Assembly: GCF_014698995.1 (NCBI RefSeq)
Contig: NZ_JACWZZ010000001.1
Coordinates: 310,001 to 374,000 of the forward strand
Length of the DNA: 64,000 nt
Source: Hymenobacter duratus
Lineage (GTDB): Bacteria > Bacteroidota > Bacteroidia > Cytophagales > Hymenobacteraceae
Reading direction: 5' to 3'
Below the pieces are notes generated by a model. The model saw only the letters and a list, made by a program, of their open reading frames with translations, was not told the origin of the DNA and searched no databases. This document shows positions 25,241 through 32,802 of this stretch, in pieces. The position numbers and the translations under genes were made by a program. Numbering within the stretch: position 1 is the first letter of the stretch; the number at the start of each line of letters is the position of its first letter.

Positions 25241-25903
25241 ATGTGTGGCCGCTATACTACTACTGCCCCTCGCCCTGTACTCGAAAAGCGCTTCGAGGCT
25301 ACTTTCAAAGCGGAGGCCGCGCCGAACTACAATGCCGCCCCGTCGCAGCAACTCCCGGTGATTCTGAACACCGAGCCCGGCCAGATTCAGCTGTTGCAGT
25401 GGGGCCTGATTCCGGGCTGGGTGAAAGATCTGAAAGCCGCACCCAAACCTATTAATGCCCGTGCCGAAACACTGGCCGACAAGCCTTCTTTCCGGCAGTT
25501 GCTGCAGCGCCGCCGCTGCCTTGTGCCCGCCGATAGTTTTTATGAGTGGCAGGTGACGGCCGCCGGCAAAGTGCCCCACCGCATTCTGCTACAGAACGAG
25601 GAGCCGTTTGCCTTTGCCGGCCTCTGGGACGAGTGGATAGACCGCCAGACCGGCGAAGTGCGCCCTACGTTCACCATCATCACCACCGAGCCCAACGAGT
25701 TGATGGCCTCTATCCACAACCGTATGCCCGTGATTTTGCAGGGCCGCGAGGCAGAGCTAGCCTGGCTGGATGATAGAGTGAGCCTATCTGACCATCAGCA
25801 CCTGCTCCAGCCTTATCCTACGGATCTGATGCGCGAATACGCTTTGACAACCCGTGTGAACTCACCCGCTCACAACGACCCGGACGTGCTGGCCGCCGCC
25901 TGA
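25241..25903 (+). CDS. yedK: SOS response-associated peptidase (SRAP, YedK/HMCES)
   Basis: The 220-residue SRAP domain protein begins MCGRY; Cys2 is the residue that crosslinks to abasic DNA sites after Met removal. It has WGLIPGW (residues 66-72) and NARAETL, followed by RRRCLVPADSFYEW and a C-terminal HNRMPVIL with the catalytic His. It shields abasic sites in single-stranded DNA and so limits cuts. Full length, cytosolic, with a clean terminator after it. No LexA box could be confirmed. Confidence 0.93.
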   Translation: MCGRYTTTAPRPVLEKRFEATFKAEAAPNYNAAPSQQLPVILNTEPGQIQLLQWGLIPGWVKDLKAAPKPINARAETLADKPSFRQLLQRRRCLVPADSFYEWQVTAAGKVPHRILLQNEEPFAFAGLWDEWIDRQTGEVRPTFTIITTEPNELMASIHNRMPVILQGREAELAWLDDRVSLSDHQHLLQPYPTDLMREYALTTRVNSPAHNDPDVLAAA

Positions 25904-25920
25904 TAAGCACATCGTACGGA

Positions 25921-25963
25921 CACAAAAAAGCCCCTCATCTTTTACATGAGGGGCTTTTTTGTG
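25921..25963. terminator. Bidirectional terminator between the SRAP gene and a small gene
   Basis: CACAAAAAAGCCCCTCAT (25921-25938) is a perfect 18-base inverse complement of ATGAGGGGCTTTTTTGTG (25946-25963). T runs are on both strands, fitting a terminator for both convergent genes. Confidence 0.92.
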
Positions 25964-25976
25964 GAGCCTACCAGCA

Positions 25977-26285
25977 TTACGCTGGTTTGGCGCTAGTGTG
26001 TTTGTGGTCTTCGGAAGTGTCGGTGTCATCATCAGAAATGGCATCGGCAGCCTTTTTGGCGGCAATGATGGCAACGACGGCAATGCCCGCAATACCGAGA
26101 ATAAGCTGGGTGGTAGTGAAGCGCTGCGACGCTTTTTTCAGTAGAATGCCGCTGTGTCTAATTAAGTCGTCGAGCTGGTCGGACTCTCCCTGGAATACTT
26201 TGTAGCCGCTTTGCAGGGCATTGATGATGTCTTCGGGCAGAATCTTCTCGATTTCTTTTTCCACGTTTGAGAGTTGGTTTGCCAT
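25977..26285 (-). CDS. Small single-TM membrane protein
   Basis: The 102-residue protein starts at the ATG at 26285 (MANQLSNVEKEIEKILPED). It has a helical cytosolic part (residues 1-55), one hydrophobic segment LGIAGIAVVAIIAAKK and a short acidic tail (SDDDTDTSEDHKHTSA). I recognise no family with certainty; it is reminiscent of DUF883-like or YqjD-like ribosome-associated membrane proteins. The start choice rejects 43 upstream residues that run through a terminator-like hairpin. Confidence 0.65.
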   Translation of the reverse strand: MANQLSNVEKEIEKILPEDIINALQSGYKVFQGESDQLDDLIRHSGILLKKASQRFTTTQLILGIAGIAVVAIIAAKKAADAISDDDTDTSEDHKHTSAKPA

Positions 26286-26353
26286 AAAGCGGAGGGTCGA
26301 AGGAACGGTGAAACAAACTGAAGCCGCTGGCGGCTTCGGAGGGACTATACGCG

Positions 26354-26389
26354 AAAACCCGCCGCCGGGCTGCCCCGGTAGCGGGTTTT
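26354..26389 (-). terminator. Terminator after the DUF1501 gene
   Basis: AAAACCCGC (26354-26362) pairs with GCGGGTTTT (26381-26389) and has T runs on both strands. It lies about 87 bases beyond the DUF1501 stop in the direction of transcription. Confidence 0.75.
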
Positions 26390-26475
26390 TCAACCGAAAA
26401 AACAAAAAAATCAAACGCGCTGGCGCGTTGACTTCTTACAAGGTCAACCGTAGTGAAAACGCGGTGCTGGTTCAG

Positions 26476-28059
26476 CTATTCCACTACTACCAGCCGGGAG
26501 CTGACCCGCTGGCCTTCCTGCACGTGGCAATTGTAGGAACCGGCTGCCAGGGCGCTGGCATCCAGTGGAATCTGGCGCAAGCCGGCAGGGAGTTTTCGGT
26601 CGAGGAGGCGCGCTACTTCGCGGCCCAGCGCATCGTAAAGCACCACCTGCACGTGGCCACCTTCACTTTCAAATTCTACCGTGGCCCGTTCCCGCACCGG
26701 ATTCGGATACACACTGAACGCCGCCACACTAGTGTTGGCGGCGCTGGTGCCTGCCACCACACTGGGCCGGATGATGGGCATGTACGGAAACTGCCCGATG
26801 CTGGAGGGGAGCAGGGCATTGAGCGTAGCCTGTGGCACCCGGAACCAGTCTTTGAGCAGGCTGGCATATACGGCCCGGAAGTCAAACTGCATCTGTACCT
26901 GGTCGTTCACGCCGGCATTAGCAGGTAGTACCGGATTGGCACCGTGAATGACGGGGTTGACACTGGTGCCAAACACGATGAGCGGAGCCGCCGCGCCGTG
27001 GTCGGTGCCTTTGCTGGAATTTGCCTTGATGCGGCGCCCAAACTCCGAAAACGTCATGCCCACCACCCGGTCCTGCACCGTCAGGCGGCGCAAATCATCC
27101 TGGAACGCCTCCAGCGCCTGCGAGATTTTGCCGAGCAGTGTAGCGTGAGTGCCCGTTGTGGTGCTGCCCGTGGTAGGAACCTGGGTGGCGTGCGTATCGA
27201 AGCCGCCGAGGTTGCAGACGTAGATGCGGGTTTGCAGGCCGCCCGCCACTAGCTGCGCCACTATCTTGAGCTGATCGGCGAGGGAGTTCTGGCCAGCCGT
27301 GGGGTAGAGCGGCGAAAGGTTGCGGGCCCGGGCTGCTGCCGCCTGAATGGCAGTGGTGTACACCTGCGTCTGCGAAATCACCTGCCGGATGAAGGTCAGC
27401 TCGTGCCCGGCTGGTGTGTTGGGCGCCACATCTACCCCACCCGACAGCAGCTGGTAGAACGAGGCCGTGCTGGCAATGGCCATGCCCATGTTCACGGCGG
27501 GGCCCTGCACACAGTTGCTGACTACTGACCCGATGCTGATAGCCAGCGGGTCGGGGTTGGTGGCGCTGGGGTAGCCGGTGGGGTAGTTGGCATACTCCGA
27601 GTTGAGGTAGCGCCCGGCCCAGCCCGAGGTGATAGTGACATTGGAGTCGGAAGCGGAAGTCCAGATGTCGGTGGCGCGGAAGTGCGAGTAATTGGGGTTG
27701 GGGTAACCAACGCTCTGTACCACGCCTATTTTGCCATCATCGAATAGGTTTTTCACGCCTGCCATGGCCGGATGAATGCCCGTTACGGCGCTAAGCGGCA
27801 GCACCTGGTTTTGCGGAATGGCAATGTCGGCGCGGGCATTTAGGAGGGCCGCGTACTGGTCAGTTGGGATAATCGTGTTCAGCCCGTCGTTGCCGCCGTT
27901 CAGCTGAATCAGCACCAGTACCCGGTCGGTTTGTGTTGCGCCGCCCGTTATGTCGAACAGCTCCGGCGAGAAGCCATAGGCCCCAATGGGCAGACCGCCG
28001 AGCAGCGTGGGAAGCACCGTAGCCGTGGCAGTAGTCTGGAGGAAATGTCTGCGTTTCAT
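26476..28059 (-). CDS. DUF1501 protein with Tat-type leader and T9SS sorting domain
   Basis: The 527-residue DUF1501 protein (sulfatase-like fold) has VLIQLNGGNDGLNTIIP near residue 50, TFSEFGRRIKAN near 330 and GTDHGAAAPLIVFG shortly after. The N-terminus MKRRHFLQTTATATVLP has a twin-arginine RRHFL motif, and the C-terminus has a type A T9SS domain (YPNPVRERATVEFE ... AAGSYNCHV). It therefore appears to leave the cytosol folded by Tat and cross the outer membrane by T9SS. The DUF1800 gene is 112 bases upstream on the same strand; the two families are regularly paired. Function is unknown. Confidence 0.92.
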   Translation of the reverse strand: MKRRHFLQTTATATVLPTLLGGLPIGAYGFSPELFDITGGATQTDRVLVLIQLNGGNDGLNTIIPTDQYAALLNARADIAIPQNQVLPLSAVTGIHPAMAGVKNLFDDGKIGVVQSVGYPNPNYSHFRATDIWTSASDSNVTITSGWAGRYLNSEYANYPTGYPSATNPDPLAISIGSVVSNCVQGPAVNMGMAIASTASFYQLLSGGVDVAPNTPAGHELTFIRQVISQTQVYTTAIQAAAARARNLSPLYPTAGQNSLADQLKIVAQLVAGGLQTRIYVCNLGGFDTHATQVPTTGSTTTGTHATLLGKISQALEAFQDDLRRLTVQDRVVGMTFSEFGRRIKANSSKGTDHGAAAPLIVFGTSVNPVIHGANPVLPANAGVNDQVQMQFDFRAVYASLLKDWFRVPQATLNALLPSSIGQFPYMPIIRPSVVAGTSAANTSVAAFSVYPNPVRERATVEFESEGGHVQVVLYDALGREVARLLDRKLPAGLRQIPLDASALAAGSYNCHVQEGQRVSSRLVVVE

Positions 28060-28171
28060 GCGTCGTCTGGTAACTGAGTGAGAGAGTAACGGAGTAAAGG
28101 GTGGCGGCTGCTCTGCCCACGTGGCCTGTGCCTGGCACGGGCCTGCGCAGGGGCAGCTCCTCGGTTACTCC

Positions 28172-29899
28172 TCAGCTAAGATGATATTCTGCCAGTCCCA
28201 TCAGCTGGCGCAGCAGGGCCTGCAGCTTGGTGCGAACGGCAGCTTTTTTGGTGGCGTTGGTAGGGGCCGCCAGGTATTCTTGCCACTCCACGGTCCATTC
28301 AAAATCGGGCAAACCCGGCAGGAGCGTGTCGTTGAGAAAAGTGAGCTGGTTGGTAGTCAGTTCGATGGGCGTGAGTAGCCGGGCCAGTTCCGCAATCAGC
28401 AGGTTAGGGTCAGCAGCCGTGGCAGGCGGCAGCGTGAGAACCAGTTCAATTGGGTCTATCTTGATGGTGGCGCCGCTAGTAGTGTAGCCGTTGGTGCTGA
28501 TCATCAGGTCCGTGAACTGGTTGCGGCGGGGCAGCGTCACGGCATTTATCCACATTTCGTAGTACTGCGGCGTCTGCCAGTAAGCAGGCCAGCCCGCTAC
28601 GTTCGGCGGGTCGCCGAGGTACTGCTGCTGCAGATTCGTGACGCTGTTCAGGTAGTTCCACATAGCGTATTGCCCCGTGAGACTGATGCTGGCCGGAAAG
28701 GCTATCTGCAGTTGCCGGGCAGTCCCCACTGTAAAGTCGAGCGGACTTTTGATAACGCAGCCCATGTTCACGGCATCAAAGAAATGCTCACTCGACAGCA
28801 ACGTGCGCAGCACAGGGGCCACGTTGTAGTTGTTTTGCATGAGCAGCTGCGCCAACGGCTGAATCACCTGGGCCTCGGCCGTGGCATCAATAACATAGTA
28901 CACAAACCAACGGTAGAGCTTGCGGCACAGGAAACGCGCCGTTTCTACCTGCGCGAAAATCAGGGCAATCAGCGCCTTGTACTCCTGGTCGCCTTGGTTA
29001 GTGATGGTGGTATTTTGGAAGGCGCTGCTGAAGAGCTTGGCCGTGGTGCTGTGCCGCGAGGCCGTGAAGTAGCCTGCCTGCGTGGTGGCATTGTCGCGCC
29101 AGCCCGTGAGCACGCGGGCGGCGGCCTGCACGTCATCCTCGGTATAGGTAGTGTAGTTGCCGGGACCAATCAACGGGCCTTTGCCCACCGTAAACAGCTC
29201 CAGTAGCTCACGGCCGTAGTTTTCGTTGGGGGCGGTAGCCGTGCTTTGGTTGCCGTTGAGGTAGCGCAGCATGGCCGGAGCCACGGTAATGTCCTCGGTC
29301 AGACGCTGAATGTTGCCCAGCGCATGCTGGCGCAGCAAGGCGCAGTACTGATAGCCGTAGCGCGCGTCGTTGATGTCGCCCAGTTCAATTACGAAATGGT
29401 TGTGCCAGAACAGCGTCATCTTCTCCACCAGCGAAGGCCCCTGCCCCAGCAGTTGCCCCATCCACCAGGAGCGGAGCGACGTGCGGCGCACGCCCTCAAA
29501 GTTCTGATCAAACGGCTGAGCCACCCAGGTCTGCCCGATAGCCACGCTGGTATCGGTAGCAGATACATTAAGTGGCGGCGCGGGTGCGGGTGGGGCAGCC
29601 AGTAAGGTGTTCATTACCTGTGCCAGAGACTGGCTGGCAGCCGTGGTAATTTCGGTACGATTGGGGCCAAACAGGCAACGCCGAAGCAGATGTGCCGCCT
29701 GCGCGTAGCTCCAGGGGCCAACATATGGGCTGAGGCCCGCCGTAGAACGAGCAGCCGTGGGCAGCTTGGTATTGGCATATCGGCTTACCGTTTCGTCGTC
29801 CCCTGTTAGGGTGCCGGAAGGTTGAGGCCGCTCCAGTACGGCGGCAGCTGAAGCAGTAAGCGTGGTGGCCGGCTTGCGGAGGAAAGCTCTACGGTCCAT
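28172..29899 (-). CDS. DUF1800 domain protein with Tat-type leader
   Basis: The 575-residue protein has the DUF1800 blocks AAHLLRRCLFGPNRTEI, EKMTLFWHNHFVIE, NENYGRELLELFTVGKG, FLCRKLYRWFVYY and NVAGWPAYW. The start MDRRAFLRKPATTLTAS shows an RRAFL twin-arginine motif, so it is likely exported by Tat. No T9SS domain is visible at its C-terminus, unlike its DUF1501 partner. It is the first gene of a two-gene operon. Role unknown; the conserved pairing suggests an exported complex. Confidence 0.9.
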   Translation of the reverse strand: MDRRAFLRKPATTLTASAAAVLERPQPSGTLTGDDETVSRYANTKLPTAARSTAGLSPYVGPWSYAQAAHLLRRCLFGPNRTEITTAASQSLAQVMNTLLAAPPAPAPPLNVSATDTSVAIGQTWVAQPFDQNFEGVRRTSLRSWWMGQLLGQGPSLVEKMTLFWHNHFVIELGDINDARYGYQYCALLRQHALGNIQRLTEDITVAPAMLRYLNGNQSTATAPNENYGRELLELFTVGKGPLIGPGNYTTYTEDDVQAAARVLTGWRDNATTQAGYFTASRHSTTAKLFSSAFQNTTITNQGDQEYKALIALIFAQVETARFLCRKLYRWFVYYVIDATAEAQVIQPLAQLLMQNNYNVAPVLRTLLSSEHFFDAVNMGCVIKSPLDFTVGTARQLQIAFPASISLTGQYAMWNYLNSVTNLQQQYLGDPPNVAGWPAYWQTPQYYEMWINAVTLPRRNQFTDLMISTNGYTTSGATIKIDPIELVLTLPPATAADPNLLIAELARLLTPIELTTNQLTFLNDTLLPGLPDFEWTVEWQEYLAAPTNATKKAAVRTKLQALLRQLMGLAEYHLS

Positions 29900-30093
29900 A
29901 GGCGGGAAGTGGAAAAGTGTAGCGGTAAAGTCAGACCGGAAACGGCTTGGTACTAGGCAGGTAAGTTCGTTGTTTTCAAGGCTCTATCCTAAGGACTTGC
30001 GCATATAGTGAAAGTTTAATGAAGCAGGGTGTTTTCCTGCATAAGCCCACACAGCTGACTGCTAGAATGCACACTGCCGGTCGGCTGTGCGCA

Positions 30094-30125
30094 CAAAAAA
30101 AGCCCTGCCGGAGAGGCAGGGCTTT
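30094..30125 (-). terminator. Terminator after the membrane protease gene
   Basis: AAAGCCCTGCC (30099-30109) pairs with GGCAGGGCTTT (30115-30125). On the minus strand the stem is followed by seven T, so it ends the sigma/protease operon. Confidence 0.9.
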
Positions 30126-30158
30126 CTATCGTATTTCAGGCCGCTTCAGCGGAGAATA

Positions 30159-31319
30159 TCATTCGTACACTTTCACCACGAACACGTAATCCTGTAGCTT
30201 CCGGATCTGTTGGGGGCGGGAGCTGCCGGCCAGCTGGTTGGTGCGTGGCAGGTTGTAGGGCTGCACCGAGTTCATGGAACTCAGCGAATCCACCAGCTTC
30301 ATCAGGTACGACGACTTAGTGGCGAATGCCGCGCTCTGCACGTCCATTTGCCGGCCGCTGATGATGCCAATCAGGTTGCCTCGGTCATCAAGCAGTGGGC
30401 CGCCCGAGTTACCGGGGTTCACCGGAATGCTGATCTGATAGAAAGCTGAGTCGCCTTCGAAACCCGTGCGGGCACTCAGCGAGCCGTCGTTGTATACTTG
30501 GTCTTCACGTGGGTAGCCCAGCGTGTAGATTTTCTCGCCCAGCTCAGCCGTGCCACGCTTAAACGAGTAAGGCAGGCGGCCAAAACCGCTGAAGTTCCGG
30601 TCTTTGATGCGTAGGATAGCCAAGTCGTGGGCTACATCAGAGAAGACGGGCTCGGCGCGGTACCGCTGCCGGTCGCGGCCCTCAATCAGCAGCGAGTCAG
30701 CTCCCTGAATGACGTGGTAGCTCGTCACGATATAGCCATCTGAGGTGAGGGCGAAGCCTGTGCCGCTGAACTTACCGGGGTTGATGGCTGCCGGCAACGC
30801 GCCAATCTGGTTGATGGCCTTGTTCATCACGCGCTGGGTGCGCTTGATGCGGTCCACGTCGCGGCGCAGCACCGTGTAGCCGTATTGGGTAGGCTGCTGG
30901 CGGGCTTTCCACCATTCCAGGCCCAGCAGCGTCGTGAATACGGCCAGCACCGCCACCGAAGCAGCTACCATCATGGTAGCCCGGTGTCCATGCCAGAACT
31001 CACGCAACTTCTGCTCGGTGCGCGAAATGTGGAGCTGCGGCATCTGTGGATTGCCGGTTTCCAGTACCTCGTCGTCAACTGTCAGCTTCACTGCCTGCTC
31101 AGCATCCAGATCGGCCTGAATGGCGCGCAGCTTGCGGCGCGTACTCAGCCGCTGGCCGTAGCTGCTCAGCGTAGAGGTTAGGTCCGCAAAATCAGCGTAG
31201 CGCTGCGCCAGCACCGGATCAGACGACAGCCGACGCTCCAGGTCGGTGCGCGCCGGAGCAGCTAGCTCGCCGTGCTGGTAAGCCTCAAATAAAGCGTAAT
31301 AGTCAGCTTCAGTCATCAT
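30159..31319 (-). CDS. Membrane-anchored trypsin-like protease with anti-sigma-like N-domain
   Basis: The 386-residue protein has three parts. Residues 1-110 form a cytosolic helical domain (ALFEAYQHGELAAPARTDLERRLSSDP) of the kind found in Bacteroidota anti-sigma factors. Residues about 115-137 are one membrane segment. The rest is a periplasmic trypsin-like domain with His near 201 (TSYHVI), Asp near 230 (HDLAILRI) and Ser near 303 (PGNSGGPLL). There is no PDZ domain after it, unlike DegP. It lies 50 bases downstream of an ECF sigma factor gene. The arrangement suggests a single protein that holds the sigma factor and also carries a protease. Its anti-sigma role is inferred. Confidence 0.88.
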   Translation of the reverse strand: MMTEADYYALFEAYQHGELAAPARTDLERRLSSDPVLAQRYADFADLTSTLSSYGQRLSTRRKLRAIQADLDAEQAVKLTVDDEVLETGNPQMPQLHISRTEQKLREFWHGHRATMMVAASVAVLAVFTTLLGLEWWKARQQPTQYGYTVLRRDVDRIKRTQRVMNKAINQIGALPAAINPGKFSGTGFALTSDGYIVTSYHVIQGADSLLIEGRDRQRYRAEPVFSDVAHDLAILRIKDRNFSGFGRLPYSFKRGTAELGEKIYTLGYPREDQVYNDGSLSARTGFEGDSAFYQISIPVNPGNSGGPLLDDRGNLIGIISGRQMDVQSAAFATKSSYLMKLVDSLSSMNSVQPYNLPRTNQLAGSSRPQQIRKLQDYVFVVKVYE

Positions 31320-31369
31320 GGAGTAAAGCGGGTGGGTGAGGTCCGCGTTGGCAGGTCAGAGGCGAGATG

Positions 31370-31957
31370 TCAGAACGATTCTTCTTCCTTGTAATGGGTG
31401 AAAAACAGTTTTTTCAAACGCACCAGACACTTGTATTTCTGATTCTTGGCATTGTCGGCGTTGGTGTAGCCGAAGTCTGCCGTAAGTTGCTGCATCGACT
31501 TGTCGAGCAGGTAAAAGCCTTCCAAAAGCGAACGGCAGGGCTCCCCGAGTCGTTCCAGCGCCTCGCCCATGGTGGCAAAGCGCCGGTCGCGTTCCTCCGC
31601 TTCCAGCAGGTCGGCTTCAGCGCCGGTTTCCAGATACGGCTCGTGGTCATCGAGGCGGCCGCCGAAACGGGTTTTCTCGGTGAGACGCTTGAGCCATAGC
31701 CGGCGGCAGACAGCATACAGGTAGGTTTTGATCTGGCAGCTAAGCTCCAGCGAGCCGTCGCGTACTTTCTCATAAAACACCATGATGCCCTCCTGATAGA
31801 CGTCCTTGGCTTCGTCTTCGGTACCGCTATTCTGCAGCACGTAGTGCGAAACCATGGGCAGGTGCAGCCGGTAGAGCTGAGCCAGGGCCCGGTCGTCGCC
31901 GCGGCGGATGGCCGCCACGAATTCGTCATCGGTGTAGGAAGCAGTGGCCTTCGCCAT
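31370..31957 (-). CDS. ECF-type RNA polymerase sigma factor
   Basis: The 195-residue protein has sigma region 2 (ALAQLYRLHLPMVSHYVLQ, then EDEAKDVYQEGIMVFYEKV) and region 4 (CRSLLEGFYLLDKSMQQLTADFGYT), the Bacteroidota style of ECF sigma factor. It directs RNA polymerase to a set of stress or envelope genes. The next gene downstream encodes the presumed anti-sigma/protease. No regulon promoter can be deduced here. A Thr-rich lipoprotein gene starts 131 bases away in the opposite direction and is a candidate target. Confidence 0.92.
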   Translation of the reverse strand: MAKATASYTDDEFVAAIRRGDDRALAQLYRLHLPMVSHYVLQNSGTEDEAKDVYQEGIMVFYEKVRDGSLELSCQIKTYLYAVCRRLWLKRLTEKTRFGGRLDDHEPYLETGAEADLLEAEERDRRFATMGEALERLGEPCRSLLEGFYLLDKSMQQLTADFGYTNADNAKNQKYKCLVRLKKLFFTHYKEEESF

Positions 31958-32088
31958 TCACTTTGGTCTTTAATACCTTGAGCGGGGTGAAGTAACCCGC
32001 TCAAAAAAATATTTATGTTCTGGGTTACCTTCTTCCTTCAGGAGTATGAAGGGGGTTTTCAGACAAATTTTTCAAACTTACCACAACC

Positions 32089-32331
32089 ATGAAGAACCTT
32101 CTCAAGGTATCTGCTCTGTTTTTCGCCGTAGCTCTGTCGTCTTGCGAGTCGAAGCCTGCTACTACCGAAGAAACCACCACCACAGAAACCGGTACCGTAG
32201 AAACCACGACTCCCGCTACTACGGACTCGACGGCTATGATGGCTGATACCACGGCTGCTGCTACCACGGCTCCCGCTGCTACTACCGAGGCTTCGTCGAC
32301 CACGACGACGACCACCACTGAGCAGAAGTAA
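32089..32331 (+). CDS. Thr-rich small lipoprotein
   Basis: The 80-residue protein has a lipoprotein signal ending FAVALSSC (Cys near residue 19) and then about 60 residues made mostly of Thr, Ala, Glu and Ser in short repeats (TTEETTTTETGTVETTT). It should be a lipidated, unfolded, possibly glycosylated surface or periplasmic spacer. It lies divergent from the ECF sigma factor and is followed by a strong terminator, which supports a real gene. No function can be assigned. Confidence 0.75.
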   Translation: MKNLLKVSALFFAVALSSCESKPATTEETTTTETGTVETTTPATTDSTAMMADTTAAATTAPAATTEASSTTTTTTTEQK

Positions 32332-32365
32332 TTGCCAGAGACTGACCTTAGTCAGTCTCTTATAG

Positions 32366-32401
32366 AAAGGCCGGTTTCCTGCAGGAAACCGGCCTTTTTT
32401 T
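32366..32401 (+). terminator. Terminator after the Thr-rich lipoprotein gene
   Basis: AAAGGCCGGTTTCCTG (32366-32381) directly abuts its inverse complement CAGGAAACCGGCCTTT (32382-32397), followed by T. It is a strong stem. Confidence 0.9.
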
Positions 32402-32461
32402 GGATATGTTCAAAATCGGAGTGTAAATAGTCATTGAATATTGAAGTATTTGATATTTAAA

Positions 32462-32725
32462 ATGCAACCTTTGCTCTCTGCCTCTAACAATTTAGTAATA
32501 GCAGTTTCTTTATACCACCCTATCGTGTCAGTCGCGCTACCTCATTCCAGCCATATTACTCCCCTTGAAGGAGCAGATACGACCACTACGCCCACGGCCA
32601 AACCAGCCGCTGAGCGTGAGCAGGTGCTGGTGCCCATAACTAATACCGTATATAAGGTTGGGGATTACCTGATTGGGGACGCCGACGACGCGAAACTGGG
32701 CGGGCACCCTGATATCCGCTACTAG
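32462..32725 (+). CDS. Small hypothetical protein
   Basis: The 87-residue frame from the ATG at 32462 (MQPLLSASNNLVIAVSLYHP) has no known motif. An upstream in-frame TTG at 32441 is possible. The N-terminal 30 residues are mildly hydrophobic and could be a leader; the rest is polar (TTTTPTAKPAAEREQVL). An AT-rich patch precedes it and a hairpin follows at 32750, which fits a gene, but there is no family support. Confidence 0.4.
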   Translation: MQPLLSASNNLVIAVSLYHPIVSVALPHSSHITPLEGADTTTTPTAKPAAEREQVLVPITNTVYKVGDYLIGDADDAKLGGHPDIRY

Positions 32726-32749
32726 ACAACTTGCAGTGTACTCCATGCA

Positions 32750-32773
32750 AAAACGGCCTATGAAGGCCGTTTT
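32750..32773. terminator. Bidirectional terminator near 32.76 kb
   Basis: AAAACGGCCT (32750-32759) pairs with AGGCCGTTTT (32764-32773), with T runs on both sides. It could end the small plus-strand gene and the leftward membrane protein gene (stop at 32803). Confidence 0.8.
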
Positions 32774-32802
32774 GCGTTTGTGGAAGGAGCTACTGATGGA
32801 AA

